Shown one piece after another: positions 16,411 to 22,680 of a stretch of DNA of 64,000 nt; the first letter of the stretch is position 1, and every line of letters starts with the position of its first letter. Position numbers and translations under genes: made by a program. The stretch is from Aliiroseovarius lamellibrachiae (GTDB lineage Bacteria; Pseudomonadota; Alphaproteobacteria; Rhodobacterales; Rhodobacteraceae). The notes under the pieces were generated by a model, which worked only from the letters and a program-made list of their open reading frames with translations, did not search any database and was not told the DNA's origin. The stretch covers positions 186,001-250,000 of the forward strand of contig NZ_JAHEVJ010000002.1 in NCBI RefSeq assembly GCF_018599245.1. The letters are read 5' to 3'.

Positions 16411-17529
16411 TTAGAACAGGGTGCCCAACCAGTCTTGAGCTGCTTTGATGATCTCGGCAATCTTGTCGCTGTTGAGCGCCAGCCATCCGGCACAGGCTCC
16501 GCCACCCCATTTTCCGAGAGACTTCGCGAATTCATCTGCGGCTTTGTCAAGTTTGCCAAGCGGCCACTTGCCGATTGCGATCAAGGCAGCACCTAATTTC
16601 GAGATGGCGGATTTGATACGAGAATTATCCGGCGTTTCAGACTGCGTTTCCGCTTTCAAATCTTCGATGGGTGCCCAAATAATTTCCTGAACGATCCTGA
16701 TGTCATCTTCGAGGGCTTCGGGCGGGTTATTGCCGCCAATTCCAAGCCGTGCGCGTTCTTCCCAGACATGCTTTTCGGCCTCTAATTCCGCAATACGTTT
16801 TTCAAGCTCAAACCGTGCACGGATCTCTTCAATCTTCTGGGCAATATGCTCCGGTCCCTTTTCCCAATCGTCATCAGGAATTAGCGCCACGCGGCGTTGC
16901 AGGTCCCAATCGAGGGGTTTGCCGTCGAGGAAGCCTTGGTACCAGTCGCGCCAGAAGGACCAGTGAGATGCGGACATCCATTCGTGCCCCCATAAAGAGA
17001 TGAACTCATTATTTTCGGCTATGGCCCAACTTGGAATCGGGTATGCATCTAATGGCTCTGAAAACCCTTCAATGATAAGACACTCATCGTTCACAAGTTC
17101 CTGCTTGAGCGGAGCGAGATGCCTGTGAGCGAAGTACAATAGGCCTTCTTCATCGATTCCGTTCGCAATGATTTGGTCCGCAGAGCGCAAAAGCCCATCA
17201 AACTCGGATATGAAATCAATATTAAATGGTCCTGCTAATTCATAGGCTCTGGAGGAACTTAAGCTTGCAGCACCCCAAACTTTGTTTGATGGGGTTCTTA
17301 GGTTTGATATGTGTGCAAGGATCGATCTTAGTGAGTAAAGAAAGCAATTGTTCTCTTGAAGTCCTTTGTTTTCGATTTTGGGCAACCCACTTCCTCGGAG
17401 AGGTAAACGCCGCAGTAAAAGTGTCATGAGCAGGGCTGAACCCTGTTGTGGCGATGAAGTTCTGGCTATGTGCCCAATGGCAGTCACAGTAAATGATGAA
17501 ATCTCGAAGCTATTCGGTGTTGTGTCCAT
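16411..17529 (-). CDS. Hypothetical protein with coiled coil and GGNNPPE motif
   Basis: 372 residues of unknown function. A predicted coiled coil (FELEKRIAELEAEKHVWEER, about residues 238-257) is followed by GIGGNNPPEALEDD, a motif that recurs in otherwise unannotated alphaproteobacterial proteins, then a C-terminal helical region with a Gly/Ala-rich stretch (LGKWGGGACAGWLAL). No signal peptide. The start at 17529 is inferred: the frame stays open further but would run antisense into lepA. The gene is AT-richer than its surroundings and diverges from lepA with 49 bases between starts. It looks accessory; possible mobile-element or defence context cannot be shown. Confidence 0.65.
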   Translation of the reverse strand: MDTTPNSFEISSFTVTAIGHIARTSSPQQGSALLMTLLLRRLPLRGSGLPKIENKGLQENNCFLYSLRSILAHISNLRTPSNKVWGAASLSSSRAYELAGPFNIDFISEFDGLLRSADQIIANGIDEEGLLYFAHRHLAPLKQELVNDECLIIEGFSEPLDAYPIPSWAIAENNEFISLWGHEWMSASHWSFWRDWYQGFLDGKPLDWDLQRRVALIPDDDWEKGPEHIAQKIEEIRARFELEKRIAELEAEKHVWEERARLGIGGNNPPEALEDDIRIVQEIIWAPIEDLKAETQSETPDNSRIKSAISKLGAALIAIGKWPLGKLDKAADEFAKSLGKWGGGACAGWLALNSDKIAEIIKAAQDWLGTLF

Positions 17530-17541
17530 CAATTGACTCAC

Positions 17542-17567
17542 TTGACCAATCCCCAAATCCCTATAAT
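17542..17567 (+). promoter_or_regulatory. Probable lepA promoter with almost no 5' UTR
   Basis: A perfect TATAAT (17562-17567) lies 11 bases before the lepA ATG; TTGACC (17542-17547) is at a short 14-base spacing and TTGACT (17533-17538) at a long 23. Transcription would begin within about five bases of the ATG, and no Shine-Dalgarno sequence is present. Confidence 0.5.
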
Positions 17568-17578
17568 ACGCTACCCTT

Positions 17579-19375
17579 ATGACCGACCTGAAACACATCC
17601 GCAATTTCTCGATCGTGGCGCATATTGACCACGGTAAATCCACCCTCGCTGACCGCCTTATCCAAGAGACGGGCACGGTGAAGGATCGTGACATGCAGGC
17701 GCAACTGCTTGACACGATGGACATCGAACGTGAACGCGGCATCACCATCAAGGCCAACACGGTGCGCATTGAATACCGGGCGGATGATGGGCAGGATTAT
17801 ACGCTCAACCTGATCGACACCCCCGGCCATGTGGATTTCGCCTATGAGGTCAGCCGCTCGATGCGCGCGGTTGAGGGGTCTTTGCTGGTTGTCGACAGCT
17901 CGCAAGGGGTTGAGGCGCAGACGCTGGCCAACGTGTATCACGCGATGGAGGCGGACCATGAGATTGTGCCGATCCTCAACAAAATCGACCTGCCCGCGTC
18001 CGATTGTGATCGCGTGGCCGAGCAGATCGAGGATGTGATCGGCATTGATGCGACCGGCGCCATTCAGGTGTCTGCCAAAACCGGGCAGGGCATCCACGAG
18101 ACGCTTGAGGCGATTGTGAATGAGCTGCCCGCGCCCACCGGCGACATTGACGCGCCGCTCAAGGCGATGCTGGTGGACAGTTGGTATGACGCCTATTTGG
18201 GCGTGATCGTGTTGGTGCGGATCATCGACGGCAAGCTGAAAAAGGGCGACCGCATTCGCATGATCCATACGGATGCCGTGTACCCCGTGGACCGCATCGG
18301 CGTGTTCCGCCCGCAGATGGAAATGATTGACGAGCTTCGTCCCGGCGAAATCGGCTTCCTGACCGCCTCGATCAAACAGGTGCGCGACACCCGTGTGGGC
18401 GACACAATCACGCATGAAAAGAAAGGCACCACAGATGCGCTGCCGGGCTTTAAACCTGCGCAACCGGTGGTGTTCTGTGGCCTGTTCCCGGTGGACAATG
18501 CCGAGTTCGAAGACCTGCGTGACAGTATCGAAAAACTTGCGCTGAATGACGCGTCGTTTAGCTATGAAATGGAAACCTCGGCCGCGCTGGGCTTTGGCTT
18601 TCGCTGCGGGTTTCTGGGCCTTTTGCACCTCGAAGTGATCCGCGACCGGATTGAACGCGAATATAACATTGAACTGATCACCACCGCGCCCAGCGTGATT
18701 TATCACGTCTACACCCGCGATGGCGAAATGTCAGAGCTGCACAACCCCGCCGACATGCCCGACCCGTCAACCATCGACCACCTTGAGGAACCGCGCATCA
18801 AGGCGACGATCCTGGTGCCGGATGATTACCTCGGGGACGTCTTGAAACTGTGTCAGGACCGGCGCGGCATCCAGCTTGACCTGACCTATGCCGGCTCGCG
18901 CGCGATGGTGGTTTACGACCTGCCATTGAACGAGGTGGTGTTTGATTTCTATGATCGCCTGAAATCGGTAACAAAAGGTTACGCCTCGTTTGACTATCAA
19001 ATGGACGGCTATCGCGAGGATAACCTTGTGAAAATGTCGATCCTTGTGAATGACGAACCGGTGGATGCGCTGTCGACCATGGTTCACCGCGACCGGGCCG
19101 AGGCGCGGGGCCGGGCGATGGTTGAAAAGCTCAAAGACCTCATTCCCCGCCACATGTTCAAAATCCCGATCCAAGCGGCGATCGGCGGCAAAGTCATCGC
19201 GCGCGAGACCCTGTCGGCCATGCGCAAAGACGTGACCGCGAAATGTTACGGCGGCGATGCCACGCGGAAAAAGAAACTGCTGGAAAAGCAGAAGGCCGGT
19301 AAGAAGAAGATGCGGCAATTCGGGAAAGTGGATATTCCTCAGGAAGCCTTCATTTCAGCCCTTAAAATGGACTAG
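17579..19375 (+). CDS. lepA: Elongation factor 4 (back-translocating GTPase LepA)
   Basis: 598 residues, full length for EF4. G1 motif AHIDHGKST, switch II region [12 protein letters not shown] for guanine recognition and the characteristic basic C-terminal domain ending LKMD are present. LepA acts on stalled or misassembled ribosomes. The N-terminus [20 protein letters not shown] fits the family exactly, so the start at 17579 is firm even though it lacks a ribosome binding site and has a TATAAT only 11 bases upstream. The last codons and stop lie inside a long inverted repeat (19350-19397). Confidence 0.97.
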   Translation: MTDLKHIRNFSIVAHIDHGKSTLADRLIQETGTVKDRDMQAQLLDTMDIERERGITIKANTVRIEYRADDGQDYTLNLIDTPGHVDFAYEVSRSMRAVEGSLLVVDSSQGVEAQTLANVYHAMEADHEIVPILNKIDLPASDCDRVAEQIEDVIGIDATGAIQVSAKTGQGIHETLEAIVNELPAPTGDIDAPLKAMLVDSWYDAYLGVIVLVRIIDGKLKKGDRIRMIHTDAVYPVDRIGVFRPQMEMIDELRPGEIGFLTASIKQVRDTRVGDTITHEKKGTTDALPGFKPAQPVVFCGLFPVDNAEFEDLRDSIEKLALNDASFSYEMETSAALGFGFRCGFLGLLHLEVIRDRIEREYNIELITTAPSVIYHVYTRDGEMSELHNPADMPDPSTIDHLEEPRIKATILVPDDYLGDVLKLCQDRRGIQLDLTYAGSRAMVVYDLPLNEVVFDFYDRLKSVTKGYASFDYQMDGYREDNLVKMSILVNDEPVDALSTMVHRDRAEARGRAMVEKLKDLIPRHMFKIPIQAAIGGKVIARETLSAMRKDVTAKCYGGDATRKKKLLEKQKAGKKKMRQFGKVDIPQEAFISALKMD

Positions 19376-19397
19376 TCCATTTTAAGAACTGAATGAA
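19350..19397. repeat. Inverted duplication of the lepA 3' end around a 26-bp perfect palindrome
   Basis: 19361-19386 is a perfect palindrome centred on ACTAGT, which contains the lepA TAG. The flanks CCTTCATTTCAG (left) and CTGAATGAAGG (right) also match as inverted repeats with one inserted base. The downstream sequence is therefore an inverted copy of the last ten or so lepA codons. It can act as a terminator-like hairpin. Confidence 0.85.
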
Positions 19398-19703
19398 GGC
19401 AGTGGGCGAAAGCGAATTGCAAAGCAAATCGCGTGCCCACCCCGCCAATGTTCTGCGATAACCCAGCCAAAAGCACCCCAAAGCTCCGCCCAAAACGCGG
19501 GGCTTTCTTTTGGTCACATACACTGCAAAGTCCCGTCCGGACGATAGACCGGACAGCGCCCGTTCGTCAGGGCTTTCGCCGCCCCACTGGGGCGACGGCC
19601 CCTTCCTCATCCCTGCGGGAGGGCGATTGGGCGCCCTTGCGAATTTCTGAGCAGGTAAGTTGGAATGGCTCGTGTTGCAGTCGTGGGCAGATAGTAGAGT
19701 TAG
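19376..19703. other. Intergenic region downstream of lepA
   Basis: 328 bases with the right arm of the lepA palindrome and the left 71-bp direct repeat (19555-19625). An 82-codon minus-strand frame (19362-19610) exists but is composed of repeat sequence and the inverted lepA end, so I do not call it a gene. Confidence 0.6.
19555..19625 (+). repeat. 71-bp direct repeat, left copy
   Basis: Matches 20592-20662 with three differences. Contains the inverted repeat CGCCCCACTGGGGCG. In the minus-strand reading both copies would encode the same peptide (MRKGPSPQWGGESPDERA), but neither sits in a credible gene. Confidence 0.9.
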
Positions 19704-20195
19704 CTACCTGTTGGTGCCGTTTCCGTTGGAGCGCCCTTTTATGAGCAGGGTAACCCCTCCCAGAGCGGCAGTGCCAAGAAAAAATCCGGGGATAATTTCA
19801 CTATCAGTGAATATTGCCGAAAGCAGGGCGCAAGCGATAAGTAGAGCAAAAGTCCCTGCTCCTAGCCACATCCCTAGCTTTCGGTCTGCGACCTCGGCAG
19901 CAACAATTCGTTGGTCCATCTCTATGTGATGGACTTGCTGTGCTTCGGCCATCGAAATAATGCGATCCGCTGCTCCAGATTGAATACGTTCATATTTCTC
20001 GAGATGCCTAGGGTGTGCGATGGGGCCTGAAAATTGCTCACTCATAAGTACAGTAGTAATTCTAGATACGACTGCCTTCCTTGCTCCTTGTGGAACAAGA
20101 TCTCCAATTTGCTTATCTACTACGGCCTCAAAAGTATCGACTTCGCCTTCAACTACTGGAGTGGTGTCGTTTTTCTTTTGCGGAGGTTTTCCCAA
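19704..20195 (-). CDS. DUF2335-family membrane protein
   Basis: 163 residues. The central segment SGPIAHPRHLEKYERI followed by GAADRIISMAEAQQVHH is the DUF2335 signature; two transmembrane helices follow (LGMWLGAGTFALLIACALLS and IIPGFFLGTAALGGVTLL). The N-terminal half is hydrophilic and probably cytoplasmic. Function of the family is unknown; it is often seen in accessory regions. The start is a TTG at 20195 with AAGGA seven bases upstream. It overlaps the end of a small upstream frame by 47 bases and lies in a low-GC segment between two 71-bp direct repeats. Confidence 0.85.
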   Translation of the reverse strand: MGKPPQKKNDTTPVVEGEVDTFEAVVDKQIGDLVPQGARKAVVSRITTVLMSEQFSGPIAHPRHLEKYERIQSGAADRIISMAEAQQVHHIEMDQRIVAAEVADRKLGMWLGAGTFALLIACALLSAIFTDSEIIPGFFLGTAALGGVTLLIKGRSNGNGTNR

Positions 20196-20379
20196 TTCTT
20201 TTTCCTTCGGAAATTGTTGAATTCATTAAAAATGAGCCCACTTCTTTCCACGCGACTCCTGTAGTATCATATCGCCGATATGACGTTTTTAGAGTGGACG
20301 ATGCGAAAACACAGAAAGGAGCGATGAAGCCAGCCTTATAGCCGCTTCGGAAAGCACTGCTTAGATTCATCTTAGTCAT
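20149..20379 (-). CDS. Small protein upstream of and overlapping the DUF2335 gene
   Basis: 76 residues, unrecognised. ATG at 20379 follows AGAGGAAAAATT, a good ribosome binding site, and the putative promoter with its palindrome (20401-20435) points at this start. It has one short hydrophobic stretch (GFIAPFCVFAS) and a basic, Ser-rich tail. Its stop lies inside the DUF2335 gene in another frame, which would couple their translation. It may be real or merely a leader frame. An interrupted palindrome TCATATCG-C-CGATATGA (20267-20283) lies within it. Confidence 0.5.
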   Translation of the reverse strand: MTKMNLSSAFRSGYKAGFIAPFCVFASSTLKTSYRRYDTTGVAWKEVGSFLMNSTISEGKRIGKTSAKEKRHHSSS

Positions 20380-20400
20380 AATTTTTCCTCTCATCTTCTT

Positions 20401-20435
20401 TCACCATATATGGTGAGTCTTATCAAGATTGACAA
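20401..20435 (-). promoter_or_regulatory. Promoter of the DUF2335 cassette with palindromic operator over the -10
   Basis: On the minus strand TTGTCA (20430-20435) and CATATA (20407-20412) are separated by exactly 17 bases. The -10 lies inside a perfect 16-bp palindrome TCACCATATATGGTGA (20401-20416), the position expected for a repressor site. Confidence 0.55.
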
Positions 20436-20591
20436 ATCACATTTTTTATGAGCTTTATTAACAAAGGGTTGTGAGGCGTACGGACCAAAAAAATCCTCTG
20501 TGCAACACTCTGACGCATTGTTGGCGGGTATTCGCTAGTCACATGTTTCGTTTTTTTGAAAATTTTCACGAATTGCACTGGCGAGATGGCA

Positions 20592-20662
20592 AGCGCCCGT
20601 TCGTCAGGGCTTTCGCCGCCCCACTGGGGCGACGGTCCCTTCCTCATCCCCACGGGAGGGCG
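20592..20662 (+). repeat. 71-bp direct repeat, right copy
   Basis: Matches 19555-19625 at 68 of 71 positions. Together the copies bracket 966 bases holding the DUF2335 gene, the small upstream ORF and their promoter. Confidence 0.9.
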
Positions 20663-20734
20663 CTTCTGCAACGGCGGAGTTAAATCCAACGTCACGGATT
20701 TTGCGAAGAACCACCCAACACAAACCGTCACCTG

Positions 20735-20754
20735 CGCCCACCCAGGGTCGGGCG
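20735..20754. repeat. 20-bp inverted copy of the element at 16259-16278
   Basis: CGCCCACCCAGGGTCGGGCG is the exact reverse complement of 16259-16278, 4.5 kb away on the other side of lepA. Confidence 0.8.
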
Positions 20755-20835
20755 CTGCCCTCGTTTGATAACGCTCAACTCGTCCCCAAAACCGGTTCCC
20801 ACTTTTCGGATTGCGCTTGGATGTTTCACAACACA

Positions 20836-21387
20836 TTAACCACGCGCGCGCCCAAACCCCCACCAACGCCGCTTCACTGTCTCATCAGACGTATCGCTAT
20901 TCACATCCTCCACATCTGCCAGCGCGCCCTCGCCCCGCTCTTGCGCCTTCTTTCGTTCCTCTTGCTGCGCATCAAAGGCGGCGCAGCGGGCGTGGAAGTC
21001 GGCTTCCATTTGCTCAAAATCTATCGGGGGCTTTGCGGGGGTGTCGTCCGCTTCTGTTTGCATCCCATATCGCCGCATCAGATCCTGAAGGTCGGGGTCT
21101 TGTGTGGTGGCTTCCTCCTCGGCCAAGGGGCGTTTCCAGCCGGTGGCTTTCACCCAGGCCGCCCCGTGCCGGCGCCCGGTATCGGGATTAATCGGCCCGT
21201 AGAGCGTGTAATCTTCGTCGCGCCAAATCAGGTCAAGTTCATCCATCGTGACAAGGGCGGCGATTTGTTTTCCGTGGCGGGTGAGGATCACCCGGTTCTG
21301 GCGCTGAACGGTGGCATCCAGTGCTTCGGTCAGGCGGCTGCGCAATTGGGTCAGGGGGATGATCAGTCGGGGGAGCAATCGGGACAT
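20836..21387 (-). CDS. Phd/YefM-like protein with long C-terminal extension
   Basis: 183 residues. The first 55 (PLTQLRSRLTEALDATVQRQ, then NRVILTRHGKQIAALVTMDE) fit the Phd/YefM DNA-binding antitoxin fold, which represses its own promoter and neutralises a partner toxin. Unlike ordinary antitoxins of about 85 residues it continues for 125 charged, helix-rich residues (EQMEADFHARCAAF, QQEERKKAQERGE) ending WWGFGRARG. No RelE/ParE/Doc toxin gene is adjacent. It may be a stand-alone regulator, or the extension may replace the toxin-binding part. ATG at 21387 follows AAAGGTGC, which overlaps the first of four 19-bp repeats upstream. Confidence 0.75.
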   Translation of the reverse strand: MSRLLPRLIIPLTQLRSRLTEALDATVQRQNRVILTRHGKQIAALVTMDELDLIWRDEDYTLYGPINPDTGRRHGAAWVKATGWKRPLAEEEATTQDPDLQDLMRRYGMQTEADDTPAKPPIDFEQMEADFHARCAAFDAQQEERKKAQERGEGALADVEDVNSDTSDETVKRRWWGFGRARG

Positions 21388-21395
21388 TTTGCACC

Positions 21396-21511
21396 TTTAA
21401 AGTGTTTAAAGTTTCCGGTTTCGTTCCCTTTAAAGAGTTTACAGTTTTGCGCCTGCGACCTTTAAAGAGTTTACAGTTTGGCCGTCAGAATGATTAAAGA
21501 GTTTAAAGTTT
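21396..21511. promoter_or_regulatory. Four 19-bp direct repeats at 32-33 bp spacing in a divergent promoter
   Basis: Copies at 21396-21414, 21429-21447, 21461-21479 and 21493-21511 follow TTTAAAG(A/T)GTTTA(A/C)AGTTT, the last beginning ATTAAAG. Each is itself a 9-base-period double of TTTAAAG. They fill the gap between the Phd/YefM-like gene and phnA. Start-to-start distances of 33, 32 and 32 place all copies on one helix face, as for a cooperative DNA-binding protein. Confidence 0.85.
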
Positions 21512-21540
21512 CTCTAATTGCTACGAACGGAGCCAAAATC

Positions 21541-22047
21541 ATGTCTTGCCCTCTCTGCTCAGCGGATGCGCCGCTGGAAAATTACGAAGTAACGGGCGGC
21601 CCGGCGGGTGCGTCGGTGGCGATCTGTGGCACCTGTGTGGGCCAGCTTGACGGGACGTTAGAGGCGTCGCATTGGCGCGGTTTGGCGTCTTCGATGTGGT
21701 CCGAGGAGGTTGCGGTGCAGGTGATTTCTGCGCGTGTTCTCAAACGGTTAGGTGAAGGTTGGTCGCAGGATTTGCTGGATCAGCTTTATCTGGATGAAGA
21801 GACGCAAGCCTGGGCGGACAATGTGGCGGCCGAAAGCCAGCATAGGGACAGCAACGGTGTGACGTTGAATGCGGGCGACAATGTGGTGCTGATCAAGGAC
21901 CTGCCGGTGAAGGGCGGGGGCTTTACCGCCAAGCGTGGAACGGCGGTGCGTGGCATCTCATTGGTGGCGGACAATCCTGAACACATCGAAGGTCGGGTTG
22001 AGGGTCAACGCATTGTTATTCTTACACAATTTGTGAAGAAAAAGTAA
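21541..22047 (+). CDS. phnA: PhnA/YjdM zinc-ribbon protein
   Basis: 168 residues. The N-terminal zinc ribbon has CPLC and CGTC knuckles; the C-terminal part (VTLNAGDNVVLIKDLPVKG, then GTAVRGISLV and IEGRVEGQRIVILTQFVKK) is the PhnA domain. Despite the name, the protein is not a shown phosphonoacetate hydrolase and its role is unclear. ATG at 21541 follows GGAG at eight bases; the frame to 21478 would run through the repeat array and was rejected. It diverges from the Phd/YefM-like gene across four iterated repeats, and a tiny membrane protein gene begins two bases after its stop codon. Confidence 0.88.
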   Translation: MSCPLCSADAPLENYEVTGGPAGASVAICGTCVGQLDGTLEASHWRGLASSMWSEEVAVQVISARVLKRLGEGWSQDLLDQLYLDEETQAWADNVAAESQHRDSNGVTLNAGDNVVLIKDLPVKGGGFTAKRGTAVRGISLVADNPEHIEGRVEGQRIVILTQFVKKK

Positions 22048-22048
22048 T

Positions 22049-22243
22049 ATGCGCTCGCCCTTGTTCAAGATTGTCATGACATTTTACGGCATCATCGGAT
22101 CGACCTTGGCGTCGGTTCTGGTGGTGGTGGCATTGGTCAATGGGATCAGCGGATTGTGGCCCTTGTTGGGGGCCGCAGCCGTCGGATTTATCGTTGGTTT
22201 GCCAGTGAGTTATTATGTCGCAAGGGCAATGATGGGCGACTGA
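22049..22243 (+). CDS. Tiny two-helix membrane protein
   Basis: 64 residues with two hydrophobic helices (about 8-30 and 35-56) and a conserved-looking VGFIVGLPVSYYVAR end. It begins just after the phnA stop, so it is translationally coupled to it. Its neighbour at 22321-22506 has the same layout (GFVVGLPISWVVAK), showing a tandem duplication. Similar tiny proteins in Rhodobacteraceae carry the misleading name CTP synthetase; nothing here supports such an activity. Function unknown. Confidence 0.7.
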   Translation: MRSPLFKIVMTFYGIIGSTLASVLVVVALVNGISGLWPLLGAAAVGFIVGLPVSYYVARAMMGD

Positions 22244-22320
22244 TCCAGGTCAAAGTTTTGCGGTGGCGGAGCATGCACAAATTCACTTGATTGCATATCA
22301 CTAGCAAATGAGGGATTCTT

Positions 22321-22506
22321 ATGCTCCGCCTGACTGCCGTTATTTATGTTTTGCTTGGCACCACTTTGGCCGGTATTTTCATCATCGCCGCCCTGACCAT
22401 GGGGCTCGATACCGGCAAGCCGATCATCTATGCCGCCATCGCTGGTTTTGTGGTGGGACTGCCGATTTCTTGGGTTGTGGCCAAGCAGATTAGCAACCTG
22501 TCGTAA
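22321..22506 (+). CDS. Tiny two-helix membrane protein, paralogue of the preceding gene
   Basis: 61 residues, two transmembrane helices, ATG with GAGGGA upstream. Aligns along its whole length with the 22049-22243 product: LGTTLAG versus IGSTLAS near the start, and GFVVGLPISWVVAKQI versus GFIVGLPVSYYVARAM at the end. It ends 48 bases before tRNA-Arg. Unknown function. Confidence 0.7.
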   Translation: MLRLTAVIYVLLGTTLAGIFIIAALTMGLDTGKPIIYAAIAGFVVGLPISWVVAKQISNLS

Positions 22507-22554
22507 GATTGCGGTTGAAAGGGAGTGTTGACCAAGGGTATGCGTTGCTCCAGC

Positions 22555-22631
22555 GGTCCCTTAGCTCAACTGGATAGAGCATCTGCCTTCTAAGCAGAGG
22601 GTTGCAGGTTCGAGTCCTGCAGGGATCGCCA
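22555..22631 (+). tRNA. tRNA-Arg (anticodon TCT)
   Basis: 77 nt with encoded CCA. Acceptor stem GGTCCCT pairs with AGGGATC (one G-U), discriminator G, D-arm TAGCTCAACTGGATAGAGCA, anticodon stem TCTGC/GCAGA around loop CTTCTAA giving anticodon TCT, and T-arm TGCAGGTTCGAGTCCTGCA. A catabolic gene block begins 50 bases downstream. Confidence 0.97.
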
Positions 22632-22680
22632 TAGGCATGCCACATGATTTTTCGGCCTGCCACAGGCGCGGAAGCTCCGC

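Larger units (their letters stand above)
20380..20835. other. Intergenic region between DUF2335 cassette and Phd/YefM-like gene
   Basis: About 450 bases. Contains the cassette promoter and palindrome, the right 71-bp repeat (20592-20662), the 20-bp match to the 16259-16278 element (20735-20754), and a segment (20786-20807) with AAAACCGGTTCCCACTTTTC, like a dispersed repeat known from rhizobial genomes. A 147-codon minus-strand frame (20423-20866) spans these repeats and is not credible as a gene. Confidence 0.6.

Noticed and set aside
17561-18706. 381-codon minus-strand frame opposite lepA
   Set aside because: Antisense shadow of a highly conserved gene.
19362-19610. 82-codon minus-strand frame after lepA
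   Set aside because: Its C-terminal part is the inverted copy of the lepA end and its N-terminal part lies in the 71-bp repeat.
20423-20866. 147-codon minus-strand frame between the DUF2335 cassette and the Phd-like gene
   Set aside because: It is built of the 71-bp repeat and other dispersed repeats; no domain, no ribosome binding site.
21396-21511. CRISPR array or plasmid origin iterons
   Set aside because: Spacers are only 13-14 bases and no cas or rep gene is present; a promoter-linked repeat array fits better.
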